From assembly GCA_019911805.1 (NCBI GenBank), contig JAIOJV010000111.1, positions 1 through 60,190 of the forward strand: a stretch of 60,190 nt of DNA, given 5' to 3'. A program made the position numbers and the translations under genes. This DNA is from Gammaproteobacteria bacterium (GTDB taxonomy: Bacteria > Pseudomonadota > Gammaproteobacteria > Thiohalobacterales > Thiohalobacteraceae). Of the stretch, positions 8,874 through 17,138 are shown piece after piece. Under the pieces are notes generated by a model. That model was not told the origin of the DNA and did no database searches. It saw only the letters and a list, made by a program, of their open reading frames with translations. Positions within the stretch are counted from its first letter, which is position 1. Each line of letters starts with the position of its first letter.

Positions 8874-10706
8874 TCAATGGGTGAGCTGCACGTACAGCAG
8901 CGGCAGCCTCCGCGGCAGGTCTGCCGGCTTGCGGATGACGATGTAGCCGTTGCTGCCGAACAGGTACGGCAGGTAGTCGCCGGCACGCTGGTCGATGGTG
9001 ACGCAGAATGGCTGCAGGCCGGCGCGGCGTGCCTCGGCGATGGCGTGGCGGGTGTCCTCGACGCCGTAGCGGCCCTCGTAGTGGTCGAGATCGTTGGGCT
9101 TGCCGTCGGTGAGGATCAGCAGCAGCCGCCGCTTGTTGCCCTGTGTCGCCAGCAGTGTGTTGGCATGGCGGATAGCGGCACCCATGCGCGTGTAGAAGCC
9201 CGGTTTGAGTACGTCGATACGGCCGCGGATACGGCCGTCGTAGCGTTCGTCGAAACCTTTTATATGATGGAAGCGCACATGCTCGCGGCGGCGCGAGGAA
9301 AAGCCGTACATAGCGAAGCGATCACCCGTACCGGTGAGGCTCTCGGCAAACAGGTACAGGCTGTCACGGATCACGTCGATGATGCGCTGTTCGTTGCTGA
9401 TCCAGGCGTCGGTGGAGAGCGACAGATCGGCGAGCAGCAGGCAGGCGAGGTCGCGGTCGCCGACGCGCAGGTCGCGATACAGGCCGGGGTCGGTCTGGCG
9501 CCCGCCGCTGTGGCGCTCCGTGGTGAAACGCAGATAGGCGTCCAGATCCAGTTCACTGCCGTCGGCCTGGGCGCGCCGCCATATCCGCGCGGGTGCCAGT
9601 GCCTGGAACTGGTTGCGCAGGCGCCGCGCCGTGGGCGCGAGGCGTGCGGGCAGTTCGGCCGGCACGGCGTCGGCGGCCAGCAGCGGTTGCAGCCGGCAGT
9701 AGTCCTGCAGCAGCGTCTGTTTGCGGTAATCCCATTCGGGCAGGGCGATACCCGGGCCGAGCGGCAGGTCATCCTGGGCCGCGGCCGGCAGGTCCAGATC
9801 GAAGCGGATGTGGGAGGCGGAGCGGTGCTGCTCGCGCGCGACGCTGAGCTCGTCCAGATCCTCGGCCTCGCGGCGGGCCTGCTCCATGTCGTCGTTGTCC
9901 TCGGTGCCGCGATCGACGTTGATGTGTTCGGCCCAGCCGAACATGGCTTCGAAGCGCAGCGCCAGCAGGCCGCGCTCACGTTTCGGCGCGGCCACGCGCC
10001 GGGCGCTGCGGCGGCGATCGTCGCCGGCATGGCTCTCGCCCCCACCCTGCTCGTCGCCGTCCTGCGCGTCGCCGGACGGTGTCGCCGCGGCGGCGTGTGG
10101 TGGAAAGGGGTGCAGCCACAGGTGTACCGGCTGCGGCGGGCGGCGCGCGTGCGGCAGTTGCGCCACGCCGCCGGGCGTCTGCAGGGCAGCGCGGATCGCG
10201 AGTTCCTGGGCGACCTCGTCCGGCGCCAGCCGCGCACTGTCGGGGCGTTGCGCGAGCTGCGCCTCGACCAGGCGCCGGTAACGCGGCCGCAGACCGGGAT
10301 AGCGTTCCAGCGCAGCCAATGTCAGCGCCTGGTTGCGTGCGAGCCAGGGCAGATCGGCGGCCGCATCCTGGGCGGCGAGTGCGGCCAGCCACAGGTAGAG
10401 TTCGCGGTTCAGCCCCGCCTCGGGAAATACTGCCAGCTGCCGCGGCAGGCACAGTGCCTGTGCGTCGCGCCAGGCGAGTTCGATCTGCGCGCCGGCACCG
10501 GCGATGCGTGCCAGCAGGCCGCGTCGCGCCGCGTAGTCGGTGGCGGTGGTGGACTGGATGCGTAAGCCGCCGTCGCCGCCGAGGGCGCGGAACAACACGC
10601 CGACCGGCCGGCGCACGTCCTCGAGCGCGACGGCCGCCTGTGGAAAATCGTCGCGTGCGGCGCGCGTGATCAGGCGATGCCAGAGTTGTCCGACCTGTTC
10701 TTCCAT
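8874..10706 (-). CDS. norD: NorD, nitric oxide reductase activation protein (vWA domain)
   Basis: A 610-residue cytoplasmic protein with the NorD architecture. A long helical N-terminal part leads, by way of an acidic and charged linker, into a C-terminal von Willebrand A domain with a complete MIDAS. The MIDAS shows DLSLST as the DxSxS motif, a later threonine in the GFYTRMG loop, and TDGKPND as the third element. In norCBQD operons NorD works with the MoxR-type ATPase NorQ to mature the nitric oxide reductase. No norQ, norC or norB is visible in this window. One base separates it from the polyferredoxin gene upstream, so the two are certainly co-transcribed. The start at 10706 gives MEEQVGQLW; the upstream in-frame extension overlaps the neighbour. 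Confidence 0.9.
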   Translation of the reverse strand: MEEQVGQLWHRLITRAARDDFPQAAVALEDVRRPVGVLFRALGGDGGLRIQSTTATDYAARRGLLARIAGAGAQIELAWRDAQALCLPRQLAVFPEAGLNRELYLWLAALAAQDAAADLPWLARNQALTLAALERYPGLRPRYRRLVEAQLAQRPDSARLAPDEVAQELAIRAALQTPGGVAQLPHARRPPQPVHLWLHPFPPHAAAATPSGDAQDGDEQGGGESHAGDDRRRSARRVAAPKRERGLLALRFEAMFGWAEHINVDRGTEDNDDMEQARREAEDLDELSVAREQHRSASHIRFDLDLPAAAQDDLPLGPGIALPEWDYRKQTLLQDYCRLQPLLAADAVPAELPARLAPTARRLRNQFQALAPARIWRRAQADGSELDLDAYLRFTTERHSGGRQTDPGLYRDLRVGDRDLACLLLADLSLSTDAWISNEQRIIDVIRDSLYLFAESLTGTGDRFAMYGFSSRRREHVRFHHIKGFDERYDGRIRGRIDVLKPGFYTRMGAAIRHANTLLATQGNKRRLLLILTDGKPNDLDHYEGRYGVEDTRHAIAEARRAGLQPFCVTIDQRAGDYLPYLFGSNGYIVIRKPADLPRRLPLLYVQLTH

Positions 10707-10707
10707 G

Positions 10708-11724
10708 TCAGTGTGAGTCCCGCAGTCCCTCCGAGGTGTCGATGCGCGACCCCGGGTATTTTTCCACCTTGAACTGGAAGCAGGTGCCGCCGTCCGGCAG
10801 TGGCCGGCCGTGCTCACGGTCGGAGACCAGCCGTGCGCATTCCTCTTCGACCCACTGCAACAACGGCGGCTGACCGTGTGGCGCCTGCACCTGGGTGCAG
10901 GCGCTGATGCATTCTGTGCACTGGGTGCAGGTGAACATCTTACGCTTGATGCTGCGCGGCTTCAGCCGCATCGGGCAGGCGTTGTCGCAGGCGGCGTTGC
11001 AGTCCGCACAGGCCGCGGCGCGCGCGCCGTCGAAGCCGACCACCAGGGCACGTTTATTGGCCATCCACACCAGGCTCTGAAACAGGCCGATGGCGCAACC
11101 GAAGCGGCAGAACAGGTGGCGCGCCAACAGAAACTCGGCCATGAAGGCCAGGGTCCCGGCGAGCAGAAACACGGACTGGTTACGCGTCAGCGTGCCGGCG
11201 AACAGGTTGGCGTAGATGACGTCGGGCGGCAGCAGATAGGTCAGCAGGGCGAGCGCCCAGAGGAAGGAAAATGCCACGACGGCGAGCAGCGTCAGCGGCC
11301 ACCAGCGCCGGTCGGGTCGCAGTTCGCGGCCGTCGGGGAGGCGCTCGGGCAGCGGTTTTTTCTCCCACAGCGTCGGCTTGCCGCTGGCGCGGCGCATCAG
11401 ACCGTTGATGGTCTCCACCACCGAGAAGTGCGGACACAGCCAGCCGCAGTAGAGGCGGCCATAACGCCAGGATACCCAGAACAGCCCGCCGCCGACGGCG
11501 AGGATGGGCAGCAGGCCGCGCCAGAACAGGTTCCAGGCCGCGACGCCCGGGCCGACCTCGCCGCGCAGGAAGGGGTCTAGGCCCAGCGTCCAGGGCTGGC
11601 CGAAGACGATGAAATGGCCCAGGTACAGATCCAGGCGAAACACGTCGAGCGGCGGCGCCAGGAGGAACACCACGAAGAAAGCCAGTCGTGTAATCAGTCG
11701 CTTGTCTTGCAGAGAGGGCGGCAT
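10708..11724 (-). CDS. Membrane polyferredoxin (NapH/CcoG-like 4Fe-4S protein)
   Basis: A 338-residue inner-membrane protein with about five membrane helices and clustered cysteines. CGWLCPH lies after the second helix, CRFGCAIGLF after the fifth, then CADCNAACDNACPM and CTQCTECISACT in a soluble C-terminal part that should bind two [4Fe-4S] clusters. The first two motifs are typical of the NapH/NosR/CcoG group, which pass electrons between the quinone pool and periplasmic or membrane partners. Its position one base ahead of norD and behind an FNR/DNR-type promoter suggests electron supply to, or assembly of, an NO-handling enzyme. The exact partner is not evident. The weak ribosome-binding site upstream leaves the start slightly uncertain. 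Confidence 0.82.
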   Translation of the reverse strand: MPPSLQDKRLITRLAFFVVFLLAPPLDVFRLDLYLGHFIVFGQPWTLGLDPFLRGEVGPGVAAWNLFWRGLLPILAVGGGLFWVSWRYGRLYCGWLCPHFSVVETINGLMRRASGKPTLWEKKPLPERLPDGRELRPDRRWWPLTLLAVVAFSFLWALALLTYLLPPDVIYANLFAGTLTRNQSVFLLAGTLAFMAEFLLARHLFCRFGCAIGLFQSLVWMANKRALVVGFDGARAAACADCNAACDNACPMRLKPRSIKRKMFTCTQCTECISACTQVQAPHGQPPLLQWVEEECARLVSDREHGRPLPDGGTCFQFKVEKYPGSRIDTSEGLRDSH

Positions 11725-11750
11725 GGCAGCGCAATCCGGCAGTAGTACCT

Positions 11751-11799
11751 GAGCGCGACTGTAAAGTATTCACAAGCGGTCAACCTTGCCCTAAGTCAA
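11751..11799 (-). promoter_or_regulatory. FNR/DNR-type class II promoter of the polyferredoxin-norD genes
   Basis: On the minus strand a 14-base box at 11786-11799 reads, as its plus-strand complement, TTGCCCTAAGTCAA. This matches the TTGAC-N4-GTCAA type of FNR/DNR site at nine of ten half-site positions. A TACAGT -10 element lies at 11758-11763. With a transcription start at 11751 the box is centred at -41.5, the standard class II position, leaving a 27-base leader before the ATG at 11724. Geometry and box agree, so low-oxygen or nitric-oxide control is likely. The regulator itself is not in the window. Confidence 0.72.
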
Positions 11800-12046
11800 T
11801 TTTACACGGGCCGCAGTCGCTGCAGATGGACGTGCCAGGTAGCTCTAAACGATTGTTAAAATTGGAAAAGTAAAGTTTTACCGGATTTCGCCGCTGTGTT
11901 GACCGGTGTGACGCTTCAATCGTTTCAGAGGCATCACGGGGCTCGCCGAGGCGCCCCTTCTGCCGACGGTGCTGAAGCTGCGAGCAGCTGACGCCTGCGA
12001 GCACACCCACCGCGTGTTGGCGGAAGATTCACTGCAGGGATGCCCG

Positions 12047-13747
12047 ATGCCTGACCAGAATACCTGGACCCATCTCAAGCCCACCGACCTCCCGGCGCCG
12101 CCGCAGGAGGCGATCGGCATTGTGCGCGCCTGCGCCAGGCCCGACATCACCAGTCGGCGCCTGGCCGAAATCGTCACCCACAACGCGGTGCTCACGGCGG
12201 AATTGCTGCGTATCGTCAATTCCGCGTTCTTCGGTTTCCGTGCCAAGGCCACCTCGGCCGCACATGCGGTGACGCTGCTCGGTCAACGCGCCCTGCGCAA
12301 CCTCGCCTTGTGCGTGACGATGCGCGATGCACTGCGCGCGGATGCGATCCCGGGCCTCGACATGTCTGCGTACTGGGAACAGGCGCTGCGCCGCGCGGTG
12401 GCGGCACGCTGTCTGGCCGGGGTCGCACGTCTCAATGGGGAAGAGTGCTTCACGGCCGGCCTGCTCCAGGATTTCGGGCTGCTGGTGATGTTCTATGTTG
12501 CCCCGGACCGGGCCAGTGAATGGGGTGCCCTGGCCGTCGCCGACCCCGAGGTGCGGTACGTGCTGGAACAGGATCTGTTCGGCGTCACCCACGACCGCAT
12601 CGGTGAGCAGTTGGCCGCGGCCTGGGAACTGCCACCGGAGTTGTGCCGCGTGATGGGGGGCCACCATGCGCCGCTGGCGGCGGGGGACGCGCAACCGGAC
12701 GATCTGTGCCGGGTGGCACAGTGTGCGGACTGGATGGCCGCGGTCTTCACCGCCGCCGATAAGCGTCCCGTGGTCCATCGCTGCCGGGAACTGCTCGCCA
12801 GCTCCTTCGGGCTGGATGCGGAGCAGGTGAACGATGTGTTGGAGGCGATGGCCCAGGGCGTCGTCGCGGCGGGCAGGGCGCTGGGCATGCCCATCGGCAC
12901 CCAGGTGATGCTGGCCGATGTGCTGCGCGAGGCCAATCTGCAGCTGCTCGAGGACAACCTCAGTTATCAGGAACTGACCTGGCGTCTGGAACAGGCCCTG
13001 GCCGAGCGTGACCGCTATGCCGCCGAGCTGAACCGGGAACTGGGGCTGGCACGTGAAGTGCAACGCGGTCTGATGCCGGGCGAAAACGGGGCGTGTCCGG
13101 GCTTTCACGGCATGAATACGTCAGCTCGCGAGCTGTCGGGAGATTTTTATGACTATTTCCCGACACCGGATGGTCGGATCCTGTTCTGCATCGCCGACGT
13201 GTCGGGTAAGGGCATGCACGCGGCACTGCTGATGGCCAAGGTCAGCAGCCTGTTCCGCTGCCTCGGCAAAGGGCTGGGTGACCCCGCCGCGCTGCTCACG
13301 ATGCTGAACCGGGAGGTCTGTGCGACCTCGGTGCGTGGCATGTTCGTCACCATGATCGGCGGCTGCTATGACCCGCACCACGATCGGGTGCTGCTCGCCA
13401 ACGCCGGGCATCCCCCGGCCCTGTATGAACCTGTCCAGGGGGCATGGCAGGACTTCACCGCGGACATGCCGCCACTGGGAGTGCTGCCGGAGATCGAGTG
13501 CGTGACGCAGGAGCTGCATTTGCAAGGGGGACGTTTGTATCTCTACACCGATGGCCTGACCGAGGCGCGCCAGCCGGACAGTGGCGAGCTCGGCCTGGAA
13601 GGTTTCAAGACGCTCATCCGCCGCTGCCGCCAGGACGACGCCGGCGCGCGCACGCGCTGGCTCGCCGCCCGTATCGGCACGACCCAGGTGCACGACGATC
13701 TGACACTGTTGCTGGTGGATGGTGCGGAGGCCGCGCATGGCAGATGA
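12047..13747 (+). CDS. HDOD-PP2C (SpoIIE-type) signalling phosphatase
   Basis: A 566-residue cytoplasmic protein in two parts. Residues 1 to about 260 form an HDOD domain, with the early segment LAEIVTHNAVLTAELLRIVN and a later GGHH element. A helical, coiled-coil-like linker (about 300-350) leads to a SpoIIE/RsbU-type PP2C phosphatase. That domain shows the acidic metal-binding motifs SGDFYDYF, IADVSGKGMHAA and DDLTLLL. Such phosphatases dephosphorylate a STAS anti-anti-sigma protein, and one is encoded two genes downstream. The HDOD part is presumably the signal-input or scaffold module. The ATG at 12047 follows GCAGGGA; an earlier in-frame start would cross into the leader. The stop overlaps the start of the kinase gene. 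Confidence 0.87.
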   Translation: MPDQNTWTHLKPTDLPAPPQEAIGIVRACARPDITSRRLAEIVTHNAVLTAELLRIVNSAFFGFRAKATSAAHAVTLLGQRALRNLALCVTMRDALRADAIPGLDMSAYWEQALRRAVAARCLAGVARLNGEECFTAGLLQDFGLLVMFYVAPDRASEWGALAVADPEVRYVLEQDLFGVTHDRIGEQLAAAWELPPELCRVMGGHHAPLAAGDAQPDDLCRVAQCADWMAAVFTAADKRPVVHRCRELLASSFGLDAEQVNDVLEAMAQGVVAAGRALGMPIGTQVMLADVLREANLQLLEDNLSYQELTWRLEQALAERDRYAAELNRELGLAREVQRGLMPGENGACPGFHGMNTSARELSGDFYDYFPTPDGRILFCIADVSGKGMHAALLMAKVSSLFRCLGKGLGDPAALLTMLNREVCATSVRGMFVTMIGGCYDPHHDRVLLANAGHPPALYEPVQGAWQDFTADMPPLGVLPEIECVTQELHLQGGRLYLYTDGLTEARQPDSGELGLEGFKTLIRRCRQDDAGARTRWLAARIGTTQVHDDLTLLLVDGAEAAHGR

Positions 13748-14168
13748 ACGCAGCTGGTCCGTGTGTGTGCCCGCGGAGGCGAGCCGGCTGCAGGCGCTGC
13801 GCGCCCTGGTGCGGGAGGCCGCCACCGACCTCGGTTTTGCGGTGCCGGCCGTGGAGGATCTGGTGCTGGCGGTGAACGAGGCCTGCATGAACGTCATTCA
13901 GCATGGCTACCGTGGCGCGGCGGGGACGCTGGAACTGCAGATCCTGCCACTGGCCGCCGGCATCGAGATCCGCTTGCGCGACCACGCGTCCCCGGTATCG
14001 CTGCAGGCATGGCGCGGGCGCGATCTCCGTGAGCTGCGCCCGGGTGGACTGGGCGTGCATTTCATCCGCAGCATCATGGATGAGATCGCGTATCTGCCGG
14101 TGCCTGATGCGACCGGCAATCTGCTCTGTATGAAGAAACACTGTATTGCGAAGGCAGGCGACGCATGA
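13737..14168 (+). CDS. RsbW-like anti-sigma serine kinase (HATPase)
   Basis: A 143-residue single-domain ATPase of the anti-sigma-factor kinase family. The N box is AVNEACMNVIQHGY, with the catalytic Glu and Mg-binding Asn, and a glycine-rich lid RPGGLGVHFIR precedes IMDEIAYL. The G1 box is weaker than usual (RDHASPVS for the usual DxGxP). In partner switching it phosphorylates the STAS protein and otherwise sequesters a sigma factor or another target. It overlaps the phosphatase gene by 11 bases and the STAS gene by 4, so the three are translationally coupled. GGTGCGGAGG precedes the ATG at 13737. No sigma factor gene is adjacent, so the output is unknown. Confidence 0.87.
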   Translation: MADERSWSVCVPAEASRLQALRALVREAATDLGFAVPAVEDLVLAVNEACMNVIQHGYRGAAGTLELQILPLAAGIEIRLRDHASPVSLQAWRGRDLRELRPGGLGVHFIRSIMDEIAYLPVPDATGNLLCMKKHCIAKAGDA

Positions 14169-14506
14169 GTCATACCTTTACCGCCGCGGGTGGCTATGCC
14201 GTCATCGGTCTGCAGGGCGATATCGATCTGCACAGTTCACCGGAGGCGCGCCGGCTGATCCTGGAATGTCTGCAGGATGGTCGGCCCACCCTGGTAGACC
14301 TGAGTGGTGTCGCCTACATCGACAGTTCGGGCGTCGCCAGCCTGGTGGAGGGATTCCAGCTGGCGCGCGTGCGCGGACTGGACTTCGGGCTCGTGGGTGT
14401 GAGCAGTACCGCGCTCAACGTACTCCGGCTCGCGCGACTGGATAAGGTCTTTCCCATCTATGGGAGTGTGCAGGAGCGGGTCGGGCAGGGCGCTACGTCG
14501 CCGTAA
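14165..14506 (+). CDS. STAS-domain anti-sigma factor antagonist
   Basis: A 113-residue STAS protein of SpoIIAA/RsbV type. The phosphorylation site is in VAYIDSSGVASL, where the second serine of DSSG is the usual target, preceded by the strand TLVDLSG. It should cycle between phosphorylated (by the neighbouring RsbW-like kinase) and dephosphorylated (by the HDOD-PP2C protein) states. Its start overlaps the kinase stop by 4 bases. It also lies just 53 bases ahead of mlaE. STAS proteins (MlaB) are normal subunits of Mla transporters, so this protein could serve either the switch or the transporter, or link them. Confidence 0.88.
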   Translation: MSHTFTAAGGYAVIGLQGDIDLHSSPEARRLILECLQDGRPTLVDLSGVAYIDSSGVASLVEGFQLARVRGLDFGLVGVSSTALNVLRLARLDKVFPIYGSVQERVGQGATSP

Positions 14507-14559
14507 GGCAATCCTACGCGGGGCTGTTGCGCCCTGCAGCCAGGGAGACGAGAGGGACG

Positions 14560-15351
14560 ATGGTCAGGGCATTCACCACCAATCTGGGACGGCGCGTGGT
14601 CGGCGGCGTGGAGGAGTTCGGCTACGGCGCCGCGCTGCTGGTCGAGAGCCTGTTCTGGATCACCGTCGGCTCGCTGCGACAGCAGCCGGTCCGGGTCGCG
14701 ACCGTCGTGGCCGAGATGATGCGCATCGGCGTATCCGCCATCCCGGTGGTGGCCATCCTCGCCCTCGCCAACGGCATGATGATGGCCTTGCAGGGTATCT
14801 ACACGCTGCGGGATTTCGGCGCCGAGTCGCAGGTGATCCCCGGGCTGGCCATGTCCATCACCCGTGAGTTCGGCGCGCTCATCGTCGGCATCGTGGTCGC
14901 CGGACGTTCTGGTTCGGCGATCGCCGCACGCATCGGTGCCATGCAGATGTCGCAGGAGATCGATGCATTGCGCGTGCTGGGTGTGAACCCGGTCCGCTAT
15001 CTGGTAGCGCCGATTCTGCTGGCCATGGTGGTGATGATGCCGCTGCTGACGATCCTGGCAAACGCTGTCGCACTGTTCGGTGGCGGTCTGCTGTGCAGCC
15101 TGCAGCTGCACATGAGCCTGGCGGCGTTCACCGAACTGACGCTCGCCTCTCTGGAGGTCGCTGACGTACTGCAGGGGTTGACCAAGAGCATCGTGTTTGC
15201 CGTGCTGATCACGCTGGTGAGTTGCAGTAATGGTTTCGCCACCAGCGGTGGTTCCGAGGGCCTCGGTCAGCGGACGACGCGTTCGGTGGTGCTGTGCATC
15301 GGCGCCATCGTGGTGGCCGATATGATCTTCACCTTCTTCCTGAGCCGCTGA
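14560..15351 (+). CDS. mlaE: MlaE-family ABC transporter permease
   Basis: A 263-residue inner-membrane permease of the MlaE/Ttg2B family, which with MlaF, MlaD and often MlaB moves phospholipid between the inner membrane and the periplasm. Family landmarks are ILALANGMMMALQG near the first helix pair, the long amphipathic segment REFGALIVGIVVAGRSGSAI, and EIDALRVLGVNPVRYLVAP, which couples to the ATPase. About five or six helices are present. The ATG at 14560 is preceded by a GAGACGAGAGGGA purine run. The gene order mlaE-mlaF-mlaD differs from E. coli (mlaF first) but is common for MCE operons elsewhere. Confidence 0.88.
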   Translation: MVRAFTTNLGRRVVGGVEEFGYGAALLVESLFWITVGSLRQQPVRVATVVAEMMRIGVSAIPVVAILALANGMMMALQGIYTLRDFGAESQVIPGLAMSITREFGALIVGIVVAGRSGSAIAARIGAMQMSQEIDALRVLGVNPVRYLVAPILLAMVVMMPLLTILANAVALFGGGLLCSLQLHMSLAAFTELTLASLEVADVLQGLTKSIVFAVLITLVSCSNGFATSGGSEGLGQRTTRSVVLCIGAIVVADMIFTFFLSR

Positions 15352-15360
15352 CCCGACGTC

Positions 15361-16185
15361 ATGCCGATGCCGAATGTCAGCACCGTCGTCGAGTCGACCA
15401 CCCCGGTGATCAGGGTGACGGAGCTGACGACCTATTACGGCGAACGCCGTATCCTCGACCGCGTGTCGCTGCAGGTCGCGCCGGGCGAGGTCCGCGTCAT
15501 CATGGGCGGCAGCGGTTCGGGCAAGTCGACGCTGCTGCGGCATCTGCTCGGCCTGGAACGGCCGGTGGCGGGGTGCATCGAACTGTTCGGACACGACATC
15601 AATACCCTCAGTGGGCAGGAGTTGTTCGAATTGCGCCGCCACATGGGCGTGTCCTTCCAGGGCGGGGCCCTGTTCAACTCCATGACGGTGGGCGAGAACG
15701 TGCAGTTTCCACTGCGGGAGCACACGCGTCTCGATGCCAACACCATCCGTATCATGAGCCGCATGAAGCTGGAGGTGGTGAATCTGGCGGGTTGTGAGGA
15801 TCTCATGCCGGCCCAACTCTCCGGCGGCATGATCAAACGCGCGGCACTGGCGCGCGCCATCGTCATGGATCCGAAGCTGCTGTTCTTCGACGAGCCCTCG
15901 GCGGGCCTGGATCCGGTGGTGTCGGCCGAGCTGGACGAGCTGATCCTGCGGCTGCGCGACTCGATGAACATATCCATCGTGGTGGTGACCCACGAACTGG
16001 AAAGCGCCTTCAAGATCGCCGATCACATCACCGTGCTGGATCGTGGCGAGATCCTGCTGACCGACACGGTCGAAAACGTGCGGCGTTCCGACCATGCCCG
16101 GATACGCTCCCTGATCAACCGCATCCCCGACACCGGCCCGGTCGATGCCGATGCCTACCTCGAACGCCTGACCCGGACGGACTGA
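15361..16185 (+). CDS. mlaF: MlaF-family ABC transporter ATPase
   Basis: A 274-residue ATP-binding subunit. Walker A is GGSGSGKST (about 49-57), the signature is LSGGMIKRAALARA, and Walker B with its catalytic glutamate is LLFFDEPSAGLDP, followed by the switch histidine in VVVTHEL. The substitution of M for Q after the signature glycines is typical of the MlaF/Ttg2A branch. It powers the permease encoded nine bases upstream. The N-terminal 16 residues are poorly conserved and the true start could be the second Met. The gene is followed after five bases by mlaD. Confidence 0.9.
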   Translation: MPMPNVSTVVESTTPVIRVTELTTYYGERRILDRVSLQVAPGEVRVIMGGSGSGKSTLLRHLLGLERPVAGCIELFGHDINTLSGQELFELRRHMGVSFQGGALFNSMTVGENVQFPLREHTRLDANTIRIMSRMKLEVVNLAGCEDLMPAQLSGGMIKRAALARAIVMDPKLLFFDEPSAGLDPVVSAELDELILRLRDSMNISIVVVTHELESAFKIADHITVLDRGEILLTDTVENVRRSDHARIRSLINRIPDTGPVDADAYLERLTRTD

Positions 16186-16190
16186 GCCTC

Positions 16191-17138
16191 ATGCGACGTG
16201 ATTCCATCAATTATTTTGCCGTCGGTACCTTCGTACTGGTCGCATTGGCGGTACTGCTGGTGGTGCTGTACAAGCTCACCGGCCGGGTTGGAGACAGCGA
16301 TCCCTACCATGTCCATTACGCCAATATCACCGGCCTGGCCGACGGTTCGCGCGTGACCTACGAGGGCTATCAGGTGGGTTTCGTGGCCGGCGTGGAGCCA
16401 CTCCAGGACACGACCGGTACGCGCTACCGGGTGAATCTGCGCATCAAGCGCGGCTGGAAGATCCCCGCCGACAGCGTGGCACGGATCTATTCCGCCGGCC
16501 TGCTGGCCGAGACCGTCATCAACATCGAGGAAGGGCACAGCCGTACTTACCTGGCGTCCGGCGCGGAGCTTCCCGGTGCGCTGGGTACCGAACTGTTCGC
16601 CGCACTCGATGCGGTGGCCGATGATATCGGTGGCCTGACGCGCGACTCTCTGCGGCCACTGCTCGACAATCTCAATCATGTAGTGTCCGACCTGGGCGGT
16701 GAATTCGGTGGACGGGTACCGAAGATCCTGGGCGACGTCGAGACGATGGTGGAGAAACTGGATCGTGGCGCCGGGCATCTGGCCGGGATGCTGGATGCGC
16801 GCACACAGCAGGGGGTGCGCAGCATCATCAGCGACGGCGAGGTCACGGCACGCAACTTCCGCGAGCTCTCGGCAGGATTACGCGTCACCCAGGCCCAGCT
16901 CGATGCGCTGCTGAGCGAGGTCCACGGTCTGGTTGCAGACAGCGGCAGTGACGGGCGCGCGGCGGTTCTGGCGCTGCGGCAGCTGCTGGAAGGCGTCTCG
17001 GGGGAGGTCGACGGCATTCTGTTCGAGCTGGAGGCGACCAGCCGCAACATGAACGAATTCAGTCGTGCGTTGCGCGGCAATCCTGGGTTGCTGCTGACTG
17101 GCAGCCCCCCTGCGGAGCGAGGAGTGAACGGTGATTGA
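16191..17138 (+). CDS. mlaD: MlaD-family MCE substrate-binding protein
   Basis: A 315-residue periplasmic protein anchored by one N-terminal helix (about residues 8-29). An MCE domain follows, recognisable from the hydrophobic-glycine pattern VHYANITGLADGSRVTYEGYQVGFV and the ADSVARIYSAGLLAETVINIEEG segment. The C-terminal half (about 150-300) is helical and probably forms the coiled coil or tunnel seen in longer MCE proteins. It is longer than E. coli MlaD (about 180 residues) and closer to TtgC/Ttg2C-type or PqiB-like proteins. It binds lipid and forms a ring on the permease. Its stop overlaps the GTG start of the lipoprotein gene. Confidence 0.87.
   Translation: MRRDSINYFAVGTFVLVALAVLLVVLYKLTGRVGDSDPYHVHYANITGLADGSRVTYEGYQVGFVAGVEPLQDTTGTRYRVNLRIKRGWKIPADSVARIYSAGLLAETVINIEEGHSRTYLASGAELPGALGTELFAALDAVADDIGGLTRDSLRPLLDNLNHVVSDLGGEFGGRVPKILGDVETMVEKLDRGAGHLAGMLDARTQQGVRSIISDGEVTARNFRELSAGLRVTQAQLDALLSEVHGLVADSGSDGRAAVLALRQLLEGVSGEVDGILFELEATSRNMNEFSRALRGNPGLLLTGSPPAERGVNGD

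Noticed and set aside
8061-10565. 834-codon rightward open frame
   Set aside because: It is the antisense shadow of norD and nnrS; high GC keeps the opposite frame open, and the product shows no domain or signal.
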